5,771 bases of DNA from Thermofilum sp. (GCA_020832965.1 JAJHRM010000172.1:1-5771), one strand, 5' to 3'. Positions 1 to 5,771 are shown, numbered from the stretch's first letter. The notes: a model not told the origin generated them from the sequence alone. Made by a program: numbers and translations.

Positions 1-1
1 T

Positions 2-1564
2 GCTGTAATAGCTAGAAATGCTCTTGCGCAGAACGCTTTGCAGAAATTATTAGATTACTTCCCACTCGTTTATCAAGATAATACATTTAGCGTATACGCG
101 TTAATACCTTTAAATCACCCATCCTTCTATAGCAATAACGTATTATTGCTTCCCAGCACATTTATGTTAGGTCAAATCTATAATTTATCGGGAAATGTTC
201 AGATAAAATATTTTGCCGATGTTAACGATTTTGCCAATTGGAAGCCCGATACTATTGATAAATTCGCTATATTTAATGTTAAAGAACTAAATTCAAGAAT
301 TTATGATAAATATTTTATAATACATGTACAAAGTGACGTGCCAGGAAATAAAACAGTAGCACTTCTTAGAAAAATTTTAGAAAAACCTATATTTGTTGAC
401 AGACAGCTTATCATCGAAATCAAGTTTAGAACATACAATAAAACAAAATTATTAGTTCATATACTCTATAATGATGGTTCGATGGAGAACGTTATCTATG
501 CTGGCAGCCCCTTCATGCAAAGCGATGTTTGGGCGGTTGCCAGGAAAATCATAGATGCGGGTAAACGGGGGAAGTATATCGTAGGTTTTAGAATCGGTGT
601 GACTAATAGGTTTGACGAAAACCTGACAAGCTTAAGAGCGGATGTGGAATACTTAGCGGTGTACGAGGATCCAGTAGCGCTTTGCAGCGATGCTATCGTT
701 TTCATGCTGCTATCTAACCTTAACTACACCATCGCATTTTCTGGTAACACTTTAAAAGGAAGGAACATTATTCTCGTTAACGAAACTATTACTGATCAAA
801 AAATCATAGATGCATTAGCTAAGAATAATAGGAACGTGATAATTTTGGGCAAGAAAATAGAAAGTAGGAGTGCTGGTTGCATTGTTAAAGCTATTTTAAA
901 TTATCAAAATGCAAATGGTGCAAATAATATCCTAGCGTTTTATGAGTGCGATAATGGAGAAAAAATAACAGCGATAGAAAAGATAAAGGATAACATTTAT
1001 TTTGTAAACATCTATCCGATAATCACTAATATGAAGATGTGCTCTAATCAAAGCTGTTTATTGGCTATTAGGCATAAAGTTGGGACGATAATGAGGTTTA
1101 TATTAGGTGATATGAGTAGCAGTACGTTCAAAAGAGAATTTTTCTTAAAGGCGAAAGGAGGTATAAAAATTGTAGGAGATGTAGAGATGCGTGTTAAAGA
1201 GCTCTTAATCTGCGTAAATAATTCATGTCAGGAAGAGGCTGTTGGAGATGGAGTTGTTAGATTAGTTGGTAATGTATCGCTGGAAACTATTGGTTTTGGT
1301 TACGTAAAATTGCGTGTTCAGGGGACTCTCTGCGTCCGTGGCGATTGCGCGAAGATGAGCGAATATGAAATTTTTGCATCTGTAAGCAGCATACGGGGAA
1401 GAGGAGGATTAATCAAATTTGATACACTGATGGTAAGTTATCCGTTTACCACGGGATCATACAATCTTGCCAATTATACATACTATGGTTCGTTCAGTTT
1501 TAGATTAGTACCTTTATCCAATGATCTAATTTTGCTGTTACCATTGGAGAAATTTAAATTATGA
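2..1564 (+). CDS. C-terminal ectodomain of a probable polytopic membrane glycan-assembly protein (5' partial)
   Basis: The frame is open to the left edge, so the true start and N-terminus lie outside; 520 codons are visible. The first visible stretch contains LLDYFPLVYQDNTFSVY, which resembles the segment following the last membrane helix in archaeal multi-pass glycosyltransferase-like membrane proteins; this is recollection, not a search. No clear membrane helix is visible, and ten N-X-S/T sequons fit an extracytoplasmic location. In order I see: a jelly-roll, carbohydrate-binding-like region (about nt 401-670, ending in a V-E-Y-L-A-V-Y strand); an alpha/beta-like region (about nt 680-960); and a beta-rich C-terminal part with three C-X4-C pairs at nt 1040-1057, 1211-1228 and 1331-1348. 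The stop overlaps the next gene's ATG (ATGA), implying translational coupling. Function is not established; a sugar-transfer, flippase or glycan-binding role is inferred from neighbours. Codons are AT-rich. Confidence 0.6.
   Translation, partial: AVIARNALAQNALQKLLDYFPLVYQDNTFSVYALIPLNHPSFYSNNVLLLPSTFMLGQIYNLSGNVQIKYFADVNDFANWKPDTIDKFAIFNVKELNSRIYDKYFIIHVQSDVPGNKTVALLRKILEKPIFVDRQLIIEIKFRTYNKTKLLVHILYNDGSMENVIYAGSPFMQSDVWAVARKIIDAGKRGKYIVGFRIGVTNRFDENLTSLRADVEYLAVYEDPVALCSDAIVFMLLSNLNYTIAFSGNTLKGRNIILVNETITDQKIIDALAKNNRNVIILGKKIESRSAGCIVKAILNYQNANGANNILAFYECDNGEKITAIEKIKDNIYFVNIYPIITNMKMCSNQSCLLAIRHKVGTIMRFILGDMSSSTFKREFFLKAKGGIKIVGDVEMRVKELLICVNNSCQEEAVGDGVVRLVGNVSLETIGFGYVKLRVQGTLCVRGDCAKMSEYEIFASVSSIRGRGGLIKFDTLMVSYPFTTGSYNLANYTYYGSFSFRLVPLSNDLILLLPLEKFKL
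1545..1549 (+). promoter_or_regulatory. Shine-Dalgarno for the GT4 gene
   Basis: TGGAG lies inside the end of the upstream gene, 11 nt before the ATG at 1561. The spacing is slightly long. Together with the ATGA stop/start overlap it supports coupled translation and this start codon. Confidence 0.45.
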
Positions 1565-2721
1565 ACGGAAGGAAAATTTGCATGATTGCTTGGCAGCCGT
1601 TCCCTCTGATAGTTGGGGGTGTAGAAAGATATTTGCTATACGTAAGCCGAGAGTTGAAAAGGAGAGGGTACTCTATACTAATTTTGAATAAACTTTACGC
1701 GCCTTTATCTATGATGGAAGAGAGCAAAAGTTTTACAGTACATCGATTAGGTATACTACCATTACCATTTGTTAGAAAGCGATACATTGGTGGATTTATA
1801 GATAAAATTGTATCATTTCAATATGTGGGTTTGGGATTTTATAAAGCGATAAAATATGTTAAGAGTTGCAACTTGATTCATGTTCACATAGGTTCTATTG
1901 ATGATTTAATGCTAGGATGTAAGTTATCATGGAAATTAGGGCTTAAAACCATTGTAACGATTCATGGGAGATTCGGTACCGAAATTGAAGATATTCCTCC
2001 GAGTGATAAAATGTTTAAGTTACTTAGAAATGCCAACAAAATTATTGTCAACAGAAAAGAAACATTTGATTTTTTATATAATAGGGGATTTACCAATATA
2101 GAAATTTTGGAGAATCCAATTCCAGTTGAGTATTATTTTAATAGGAAACTGTTAGAAAAATTTGAAGAGACATCAAATAAAGTGAAATTTTTATTTATTG
2201 GAAGACTTTCGTACAGGAGAGGCATTCATCTTGCTTTACTAGGATTTTATTACGCGATAAAGAAAAATCCTAACGTAGAATTGTGGATAGTAGGCTGGGG
2301 TCCCCTTGAGTCTTTTGTGAGATCGTTTGTGGAGCAGTTTGGATTGAAAGATCGCGTGATTTTTTGGGGGAAGAGAGAAGACGTTAGACATTTTCTCTGG
2401 AGCGCTGACGCGTTTTTGGCGGTATCTCCAATAGCGAATTCGCCGAGCCTCGCACTGCGCGAGGCTATGGCGGCGGGTTTGCCGGTTATTGCGACGGACG
2501 TTGAAGCCACTCGGGAGATCGTTAGGCCGTTTGAAACGGGGATTGTGGTGCCCCCCTCTCCCCGCGAGATCGGGGAGGCTATGCTTCTTTTAGCGGAGAA
2601 CGTGGATCTGAGGCGGGAGTTGGCGCTGAAGTGTGTGGAGCTGGCTAAAAGGCGCTTTGACGTGAGGGTTCACGTGGACGCGTTGGAACGCATATATAAC
2701 GAAGTGCTCGCCTCCGCGTAG
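1561..2721 (+). CDS. GT4-family glycosyltransferase (GT-B fold)
   Basis: This 386-aa protein has the normal length and layout of a GT4 sugar transferase using a nucleotide-sugar donor at the cytoplasmic membrane face. The N-terminal Rossmann domain starts with a GGVERY acceptor-side loop (about residues 18-23) and contains TIHG (about 133-136). The C-terminal donor domain opens with FLFIGRLSYRRG and continues through RVIFWGKREDV to NSPSLALREAMAAGLPVIATD, the E-X7-E region. The second Glu is present (E301), but the first is replaced by Asn (N293), a variation that may affect donor handling. There is no membrane helix. The ATG overlaps the upstream stop by 4 nt, and the stop is 2 nt before murA. 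Sampled GC rises from about 22-28% (2041-2220) to 60-65% (2401-2580), with third codon positions shifting too, so the gene may be a recombinant. Donor and acceptor cannot be named. Confidence 0.93.
   Translation: MNGRKICMIAWQPFPLIVGGVERYLLYVSRELKRRGYSILILNKLYAPLSMMEESKSFTVHRLGILPLPFVRKRYIGGFIDKIVSFQYVGLGFYKAIKYVKSCNLIHVHIGSIDDLMLGCKLSWKLGLKTIVTIHGRFGTEIEDIPPSDKMFKLLRNANKIIVNRKETFDFLYNRGFTNIEILENPIPVEYYFNRKLLEKFEETSNKVKFLFIGRLSYRRGIHLALLGFYYAIKKNPNVELWIVGWGPLESFVRSFVEQFGLKDRVIFWGKREDVRHFLWSADAFLAVSPIANSPSLALREAMAAGLPVIATDVEATREIVRPFETGIVVPPSPREIGEAMLLLAENVDLRRELALKCVELAKRRFDVRVHVDALERIYNEVLASA
2446..2466 (+). other. Perfect 8-bp-stem inverted repeat inside the GT4 gene
   Basis: AGCCTCGC (2446-2453) and GCGAGGCT (2459-2466) are exact reverse complements around a 5-nt loop, ACTGC. 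The repeat encodes part of the conserved S-L-A-L-R-E-A region, so coding constraint may explain it. It sits just downstream of the point where the gene changes from AT-rich to GC-rich. No function is claimed. Confidence 0.4.
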
Positions 2722-2723
2722 GG

Positions 2724-3995
2724 ATGAAGTGCTACAGAGTGGAAGGGGGGCGCGCGCTTAAGGGCAGCATCGAGGTGAGCGGGAGCAAAAACGCCGTATT
2801 GCCTTGCCTAGCGGCAGCGCTGTTGACTAGTGAAACTGTTGTTTTAAAAAATGTGCCGATGATAAGGGACGTTGATGTAATGGTAGAGATTTTAAAGGTT
2901 CTAGGAGCAGAAGTATCGATCAATAAGGAGGAGCATAAGATTACTGTAAAAGTTGATGAAGTGCATACTTTCGAGATTCCGGAGGCGCTGTCGAGGCTTC
3001 TTCGGGCTTCCACGCTGTTTATGGGTCCTATGCTAGCGAGGGCGGGGAGGGTAAGGTTGTGCGGTTACGGTGGTTGTCCTATAGGAAAAAGACCTATAGA
3101 TCTTCATCTGAAAGCTTTCAAATCTTTAGGAGCCGTTGTCGAAGAATCGACGGAATGTATAGAAATAAAAGCTGAGAGGTTGAAGGGATCCAAGATAGAG
3201 CTGAGTTTTCCAAGCGTGGGAGCTACGGAGAATGCCTTGATGGCGGCAGCGTTGGCGGATGGGGAAACCGAGATCCTCAATATAGCGATCGAGCCCGAAG
3301 TGCTAGATCTGGCGAGCATGCTAAGAAAGATGGGCGCTCGCATAAAGATTGATGCTAGAAAGAGGGTCGCGAGGGTATGGGGGGTCGAGACTTTAAGCGG
3401 GGTTGAACACGGCGTTATCCCTGATCGTATTGAGGCTGGAACTTACATGGTGGCGGCTTTGGTGACCGATGGCGAATTGGAGCTGAGGGACGTGGAGCCG
3501 ATGCACTTGGAAAACGTGATCGGCGTACTACGCGAGATGGGGGCTGAGGTCGAGGTCGTATCCGGCAAAAGAATAAGGGTTGTCTCGGAGCCTACCTACC
3601 TTAAGCCCGCGAACATAGTTACTGAACCCTATCCTGGGTTTCCGACGGATTTGCAGCCGCAGTTCACCGTGCTCTTAGCCGTGAAGTCCTCGGGTACGTC
3701 CACCATACGTGAGACCATTTACGAGGAGAGGTTCCATCACGTGAACGAGCTGAGAAAGATGGGCGCAGAGGTATTTGTCGAGGGTAGGGTGATAACGGTA
3801 CACGGTCCGCGCCGCTTAGCTGGCAGCGTCGTGGAGGCGAGGGACCTTCGAGGGGGCGCGGCGTTGCTGTTGGCCGGTCTTGCAGCGGAGGGTGCGACTA
3901 TCGTGCGCAACGCTGAGCACGTGGAGAGGGGTTACGAAAATATGGTTGGCAAGCTTAATAAGGTGGGAGCTAGAATTGAAATTACTGAAGAATAG
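2724..3995 (+). CDS. murA: MurA-type UDP-N-acetylglucosamine 1-carboxyvinyltransferase
   Basis: The family transfers enolpyruvyl from phosphoenolpyruvate to the 3-OH of UDP-GlcNAc in the cytoplasm. This 423-aa protein has the family's usual length (E. coli MurA is 419 aa) and two-lobed inside-out alpha/beta signature. Visible landmarks are SGSKNA with K22/N23; R94 in LRAS; GGCPIGKRPIDLH with nucleophile C118 and R123 (E. coli C115/R120); PSVGATEN; DRIEAGTYM; EPYPGFPTDLQ with D309 (E. coli D305); R373-D374-L375-R376; and R402 in RGYE. The GGC motif and the UDP-sugar-type signatures favour MurA over the related AroA (EPSP synthase). With Cys rather than Asp at 118 it should be fosfomycin-sensitive in principle. 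The ATG follows the GT4 stop by 2 nt, and the 3' end overlaps the oxidoreductase start. In archaea, which lack murein, the product probably feeds another glycan; the true acceptor sugar is unknown. Composition is mosaic, with an AT-rich pocket at about 2821-2960. Confidence 0.92.
   Translation: MKCYRVEGGRALKGSIEVSGSKNAVLPCLAAALLTSETVVLKNVPMIRDVDVMVEILKVLGAEVSINKEEHKITVKVDEVHTFEIPEALSRLLRASTLFMGPMLARAGRVRLCGYGGCPIGKRPIDLHLKAFKSLGAVVEESTECIEIKAERLKGSKIELSFPSVGATENALMAAALADGETEILNIAIEPEVLDLASMLRKMGARIKIDARKRVARVWGVETLSGVEHGVIPDRIEAGTYMVAALVTDGELELRDVEPMHLENVIGVLREMGAEVEVVSGKRIRVVSEPTYLKPANIVTEPYPGFPTDLQPQFTVLLAVKSSGTSTIRETIYEERFHHVNELRKMGAEVFVEGRVITVHGPRRLAGSVVEARDLRGGAALLLAGLAAEGATIVRNAEHVERGYENMVGKLNKVGARIEITEE
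3962..3969 (+). promoter_or_regulatory. Shine-Dalgarno that sets the TTG start of the FrhB-family gene
   Basis: GGTGGGAG contains GGAG at 3966-3969, 6 nt before the in-frame TTG at 3976. No ATG or GTG lies in this frame between here and the first ferredoxin cysteine codon (4036). Earlier in-frame TTG/GTG codons (3880, 3892, 3946) would add residues read out of frame from murA and unlike the family. Confidence 0.6.
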
Positions 3996-5283
3996 TTTCA
4001 ATAATGTTGAGGATGTAATAGTTAAAAAAGATTTGTGTGTAGGCTGTGGTATGTGCGAGATAGCGTGTCCTTATAACGCTATTGAAATTGTTTATAACTA
4101 TGGTAAGGGTGTTTTTTACCCGAGAGTAAATCGTAGTGCATGTAAAAATTGCGGTGTTTGCTTGAACGTATGTCCGTCTGTCAGATTCTTTTTAAAGGAT
4201 GAAATCTTCGAAAGCATCGTTCATCTTTTACGAGAGCGCATAGGAGTTGTTAAGCGCGTTTACATAGGATACGCCTCAGATTTCCAGTTGCGATTTTACG
4301 CGAGCTCGGGTGGCATAGTTACGGCGTTATTGAAGTACTTATTTGATAAAAAGTATATCGATGGCGCTATTGTTGTTACTATGAGCGGGGGGGAGGTACC
4401 TGTAGCTAGGGCCGTCGTAGCACGAAGCGTCGACGAAGCGATGTCTGCTATGGGATCGAAGTACGTTCCTCCTCTGTTTAATGACGCTGTGCGAAGCATC
4501 GAATACGGGAAGAGCTACGCTTTTGTCGGGCTTCCATGCCATATTTATGCAATGCAGCAGTATACTAAAATGAACAAGAAGCTTCAGGGATCGATAAAAC
4601 TCTACATTGGATTGCTGTGCGGTGGGGTGCTCAGTTATCATTGTTTAGAGTATTTGATTCGTAGGTATTTCAAAATCAAGGGGGAATACCGTTTAAAAGA
4701 TGTTCGTTTTAGAGGGTGGGGATGGCCGGGATACATGAGAATTAAGATAGATAAAAAAGATTTAATTGTTAGTTTCCCAGAATATTGGCCTTTAATAGCA
4801 CCTAGATTTAGGTTGAATCCATGTTTAACGTGCACATTTTCGTTCAATCCTTACGCAGATGTAGTGTGCGGTGATGCATGGTTGGAAGATATTGTCAAAA
4901 GGGACAGGGTTGGAACTTCTATTGTGGTTATTAGGACGGAAAGGGGAGAGAAAATCTTTAATGAAGCCGTTAATAATGGATACATAAAAAGCGTTCCTTT
5001 AAATATGGATGAATTTTTCAAAGCTGAGAAAAGTTTAATATCTGACAAGTTTTTACTTTTACAATCTAGAGTGTTAAGTTTAAAAAAGTTGAGAAAAGGA
5101 ACAGCACAAATTAAGCTTCTTGATACTTTCTATCCATCTATTTTTTCATTTCATAACGAGTTGTTCATTAATTGTTTAAGATTTTTCGCTTTTAGAAAGA
5201 AATGGTACCTAGCAGATATATCATATAACACATATAAACAAGGAGCAATCATGATTGCTCGATTTTTGCGTAGACTTAAATAA
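3976..5283 (+). CDS. FrhB-family (coenzyme F420 hydrogenase/dehydrogenase beta subunit-like) iron-sulfur flavoprotein
   Basis: From the TTG start the protein is 435 aa. Two ferredoxin motifs come first: C21-X2-C24-X2-C27-X3-C31-P and C56-X2-C59-X2-C62-X3-C66-P, for two [4Fe-4S] clusters. The FrhB N-terminal domain follows, with GYASD (98-102) and ASSGGIVTALLKYL (from 109). The C-terminal domain has VGLPCH (C188), LLCGG (C215), FRGWGWPG, and PCLTC...ADVVCGDAW (C283, C286, C298), supplying probable ligands for another cluster and the flavin pocket. Family members are soluble electron-transfer flavoproteins using F420H2 or ferredoxin; relatives reduce vinyl groups (BciB), and others sit in polysaccharide loci with unknown roles. 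The start lies 20 nt inside murA, so the two are probably co-translated. I infer a reductive step on a glycan precursor, possibly the MurA product. The 3' third is very AT-rich, while about 4381-4440 is about 65% GC. No hydrogenase or pyruvyl transferase neighbour is visible. Confidence 0.88.
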   Translation: MKLLKNSFNNVEDVIVKKDLCVGCGMCEIACPYNAIEIVYNYGKGVFYPRVNRSACKNCGVCLNVCPSVRFFLKDEIFESIVHLLRERIGVVKRVYIGYASDFQLRFYASSGGIVTALLKYLFDKKYIDGAIVVTMSGGEVPVARAVVARSVDEAMSAMGSKYVPPLFNDAVRSIEYGKSYAFVGLPCHIYAMQQYTKMNKKLQGSIKLYIGLLCGGVLSYHCLEYLIRRYFKIKGEYRLKDVRFRGWGWPGYMRIKIDKKDLIVSFPEYWPLIAPRFRLNPCLTCTFSFNPYADVVCGDAWLEDIVKRDRVGTSIVVIRTERGEKIFNEAVNNGYIKSVPLNMDEFFKAEKSLISDKFLLLQSRVLSLKKLRKGTAQIKLLDTFYPSIFSFHNELFINCLRFFAFRKKWYLADISYNTYKQGAIMIARFLRRLK

Positions 5284-5335
5284 GATTAGTCATCAAATTT
5301 TAATAATTTTCTAAATTTAAAAGACGCGATTATGC

Positions 5336-5361
5336 TTTTATTCTTCTCTATTGTTTTTTGT
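5336..5361 (+). terminator. T-rich archaeal-type terminator after the operon
   Basis: Repeated T runs on the plus strand (TTTTATTC, then six Ts at 5353-5358 inside TTGTTTTTTG) lie about 55-75 nt after the oxidoreductase stop. There is no convincing hairpin, as is usual for archaeal oligo-T termination. The region is generally AT-rich, so the call is tentative. Confidence 0.45.
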
Positions 5362-5423
5362 ATCTAGCTACATTATACTACTTTTTCAAAGTTTCGTTCG
5401 AAGGCATCTAGCGAGTTTCAAGT

Positions 5424-5448
5424 GCGAATCAGCGCGCTGGCGTATCAG
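5424..5448 (+). promoter_or_regulatory. Possible operator: paired GCGWATCAG repeats around a 10-bp palindrome
   Basis: GCGAATCAG (5424-5432) and GCGTATCAG (5440-5448) are direct repeats matching at 8 of 9 positions, spaced 16 nt start to start. They flank and partly include CAGCGCGCTG (5430-5439), a perfect 10-bp palindrome. The block ends just ahead of the BRE/TATA element, a position suited to an activator or regulator. Short GC-rich repeats can arise by chance. Confidence 0.35.
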
Positions 5449-5450
5449 GC

Positions 5451-5464
5451 GAAAAACTTATTTA
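5451..5464 (+). promoter_or_regulatory. BRE/TATA promoter of the secreted-protein gene
   Basis: GAAAAA (5451-5456) fits the BRE consensus RNWAAW and is followed by CTTATTTA (5457-5464), a TATA-like box. Its centre lies about 26 nt before the ATG at 5487, so transcription would begin at or very near the start codon, giving a leaderless or near-leaderless mRNA. This also marks the start of a new transcription unit separate from the upstream operon. Confidence 0.65.
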
Positions 5465-5486
5465 CCTCCTGCTTAAAGGATAAACG

Positions 5487-5771
5487 ATGCAGCAGAAAAG
5501 GCGTCTTGGAATCCCTGTCGTTGCTGTGCTGCTTGCCGCGTTCCTTCTACCCGTTCTAGCTGCGCCTTCTGATAACCAAAGGACGCTTCAAGCGCCTGGG
5601 GAGCCCAGGGTAGCGAGGTTTGTCGGAAACCTGACGTTGGGCGACGAGAGGGTCCCCGTTTCCACGGTCGTGTTCAGGAGGGACGCCCCCGCGAGCGTCG
5701 TCGAGAAGGCCTACAACGACGTTCTGGCGAAGTACACTTTCTCCCGCGAGCTCGAGCTCTCCGGCGGGAGG
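5487..5771 (+). CDS. Secreted or membrane-anchored protein, N-terminal part (3' partial)
   Basis: The ATG opens a frame of 95 codons that runs off the right edge. The N-terminus is a clear signal peptide: basic start MQQKRR, hydrophobic core of about residues 8-25, then LAAPSD, where cleavage near residues 25-27 is plausible. The mature part visible is hydrophilic, with one N-glycosylation sequon (NLT) and no motif I recognise, so function is unknown. The start is supported by the BRE/TATA element 26 nt upstream; an AAAGGA 6 nt before the ATG is an alternative weak Shine-Dalgarno but would lie at or upstream of the inferred transcription start. The gene is GC-rich (up to about 70% in 60-nt samples), unlike the preceding operon, and probably belongs to the core genome rather than the glycan island. 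Confidence 0.7.
   Translation, partial: MQQKRRLGIPVVAVLLAAFLLPVLAAPSDNQRTLQAPGEPRVARFVGNLTLGDERVPVSTVVFRRDAPASVVEKAYNDVLAKYTFSRELELSGGR

Noticed and set aside
38..40. TTG at 38 as the true start of the first gene.
   Set aside because: The frame stays open to the window edge, with sensible sequence (A-R-N-A-L-A-Q-N-A) before it, and the following segment looks like the middle of a membrane protein rather than an N-terminus.
3880..3975. Extending the FrhB-family protein upstream to the TTG at 3880.
   Set aside because: The extra 32 residues are an out-of-frame reading of conserved murA sequence, do not resemble the family N-terminus, and the TTG at 3976 has a well-placed Shine-Dalgarno.
2724..3995. 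EPSP synthase (AroA) instead of MurA.
   Set aside because: The GGCPIGKRPIDLH, PSVGATEN, DRIEAGTYM and PGFPTDLQ signatures are MurA-specific.
496..5048. Several minus-strand open frames of about 60-100 codons.
   Set aside because: All lie opposite well-supported genes, have low-complexity or unlikely composition, and show no recognisable domain or start signals.
5284..5335. AT-rich stretch with short A/T inverted runs as a hairpin terminator or small RNA.
   Set aside because: The complementarity is only short A/T tracts expected from composition; the T-rich tract further on is the better terminator candidate.
5362..5411. ATCTAGC repeated at 5362-5368 and 5405-5411 as att or target-site duplication.
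   Set aside because: Only 7 bp, 43 bp apart, with no mobile element between the copies; chance is likely.
5390..5432. tRNA-like 3' end (GTTCGAAGG, a T-arm-like string) as an integration site.
   Set aside because: The flanking bases do not form a T-arm stem, and no acceptor, D-arm or anticodon arm could be found nearby.

Overview
The window looks archaeal, most likely a thermophilic Thermoproteota-type genome. I infer this from a BRE/TATA-like promoter about 26 nt ahead of an ATG, heavy AGA/AGG/ATA codon use, a TTG start with a good Shine-Dalgarno, and a family of membrane/ectodomain protein typical of archaea. A thermophilic bacterium is not strictly excluded, because no rRNA or informational gene is present.

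Positions 2-5283 hold four tightly packed plus-strand genes that read as one operon of a surface-glycan locus. The first (cut by the left edge) is the C-terminal ectodomain of what was probably a polytopic membrane protein. It overlaps by 4 nt (ATGA) a GT4 glycosyltransferase (1561-2721). Two bases later begins a full-length MurA-type enolpyruvyl transferase with all key residues (2724-3995). Its last 20 nt overlap an FrhB-family flavin/iron-sulfur oxidoreductase (TTG start at 3976, end 5283) carrying two N-terminal [4Fe-4S] ferredoxin motifs. A T-rich stretch around 5336-5361 probably ends the transcript. A separate promoter at 5451-5464 then drives a secreted-protein gene that runs off the right edge (5487-5771).

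The most interesting point is the MurA/FrhB pairing. MurA makes a sugar nucleotide enolpyruvyl ether. In bacteria the flavoenzyme MurB reduces it to the lactyl ether (muramic acid). No MurB is visible here, but a translationally coupled reductase from a family that includes C=C (vinyl) reductases follows MurA directly. I propose, as inference only, an archaeal route to a muramate-like or other carboxyethyl sugar, with GT4 and the membrane protein using it in a surface glycan.

Base composition is strongly mosaic. The flanking secreted-protein gene is GC-rich (about 55-70% in 60-nt samples), whereas much of the operon is AT-rich (about 22-40%). The GT4 gene switches abruptly near 2280-2400, murA has an AT-rich pocket, and the FrhB gene has a GC-rich centre. 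This suggests a horizontally assembled island recombined with GC-rich homologues; its right border lies near 5395. No tRNA, rRNA, transposase or CRISPR array was seen.
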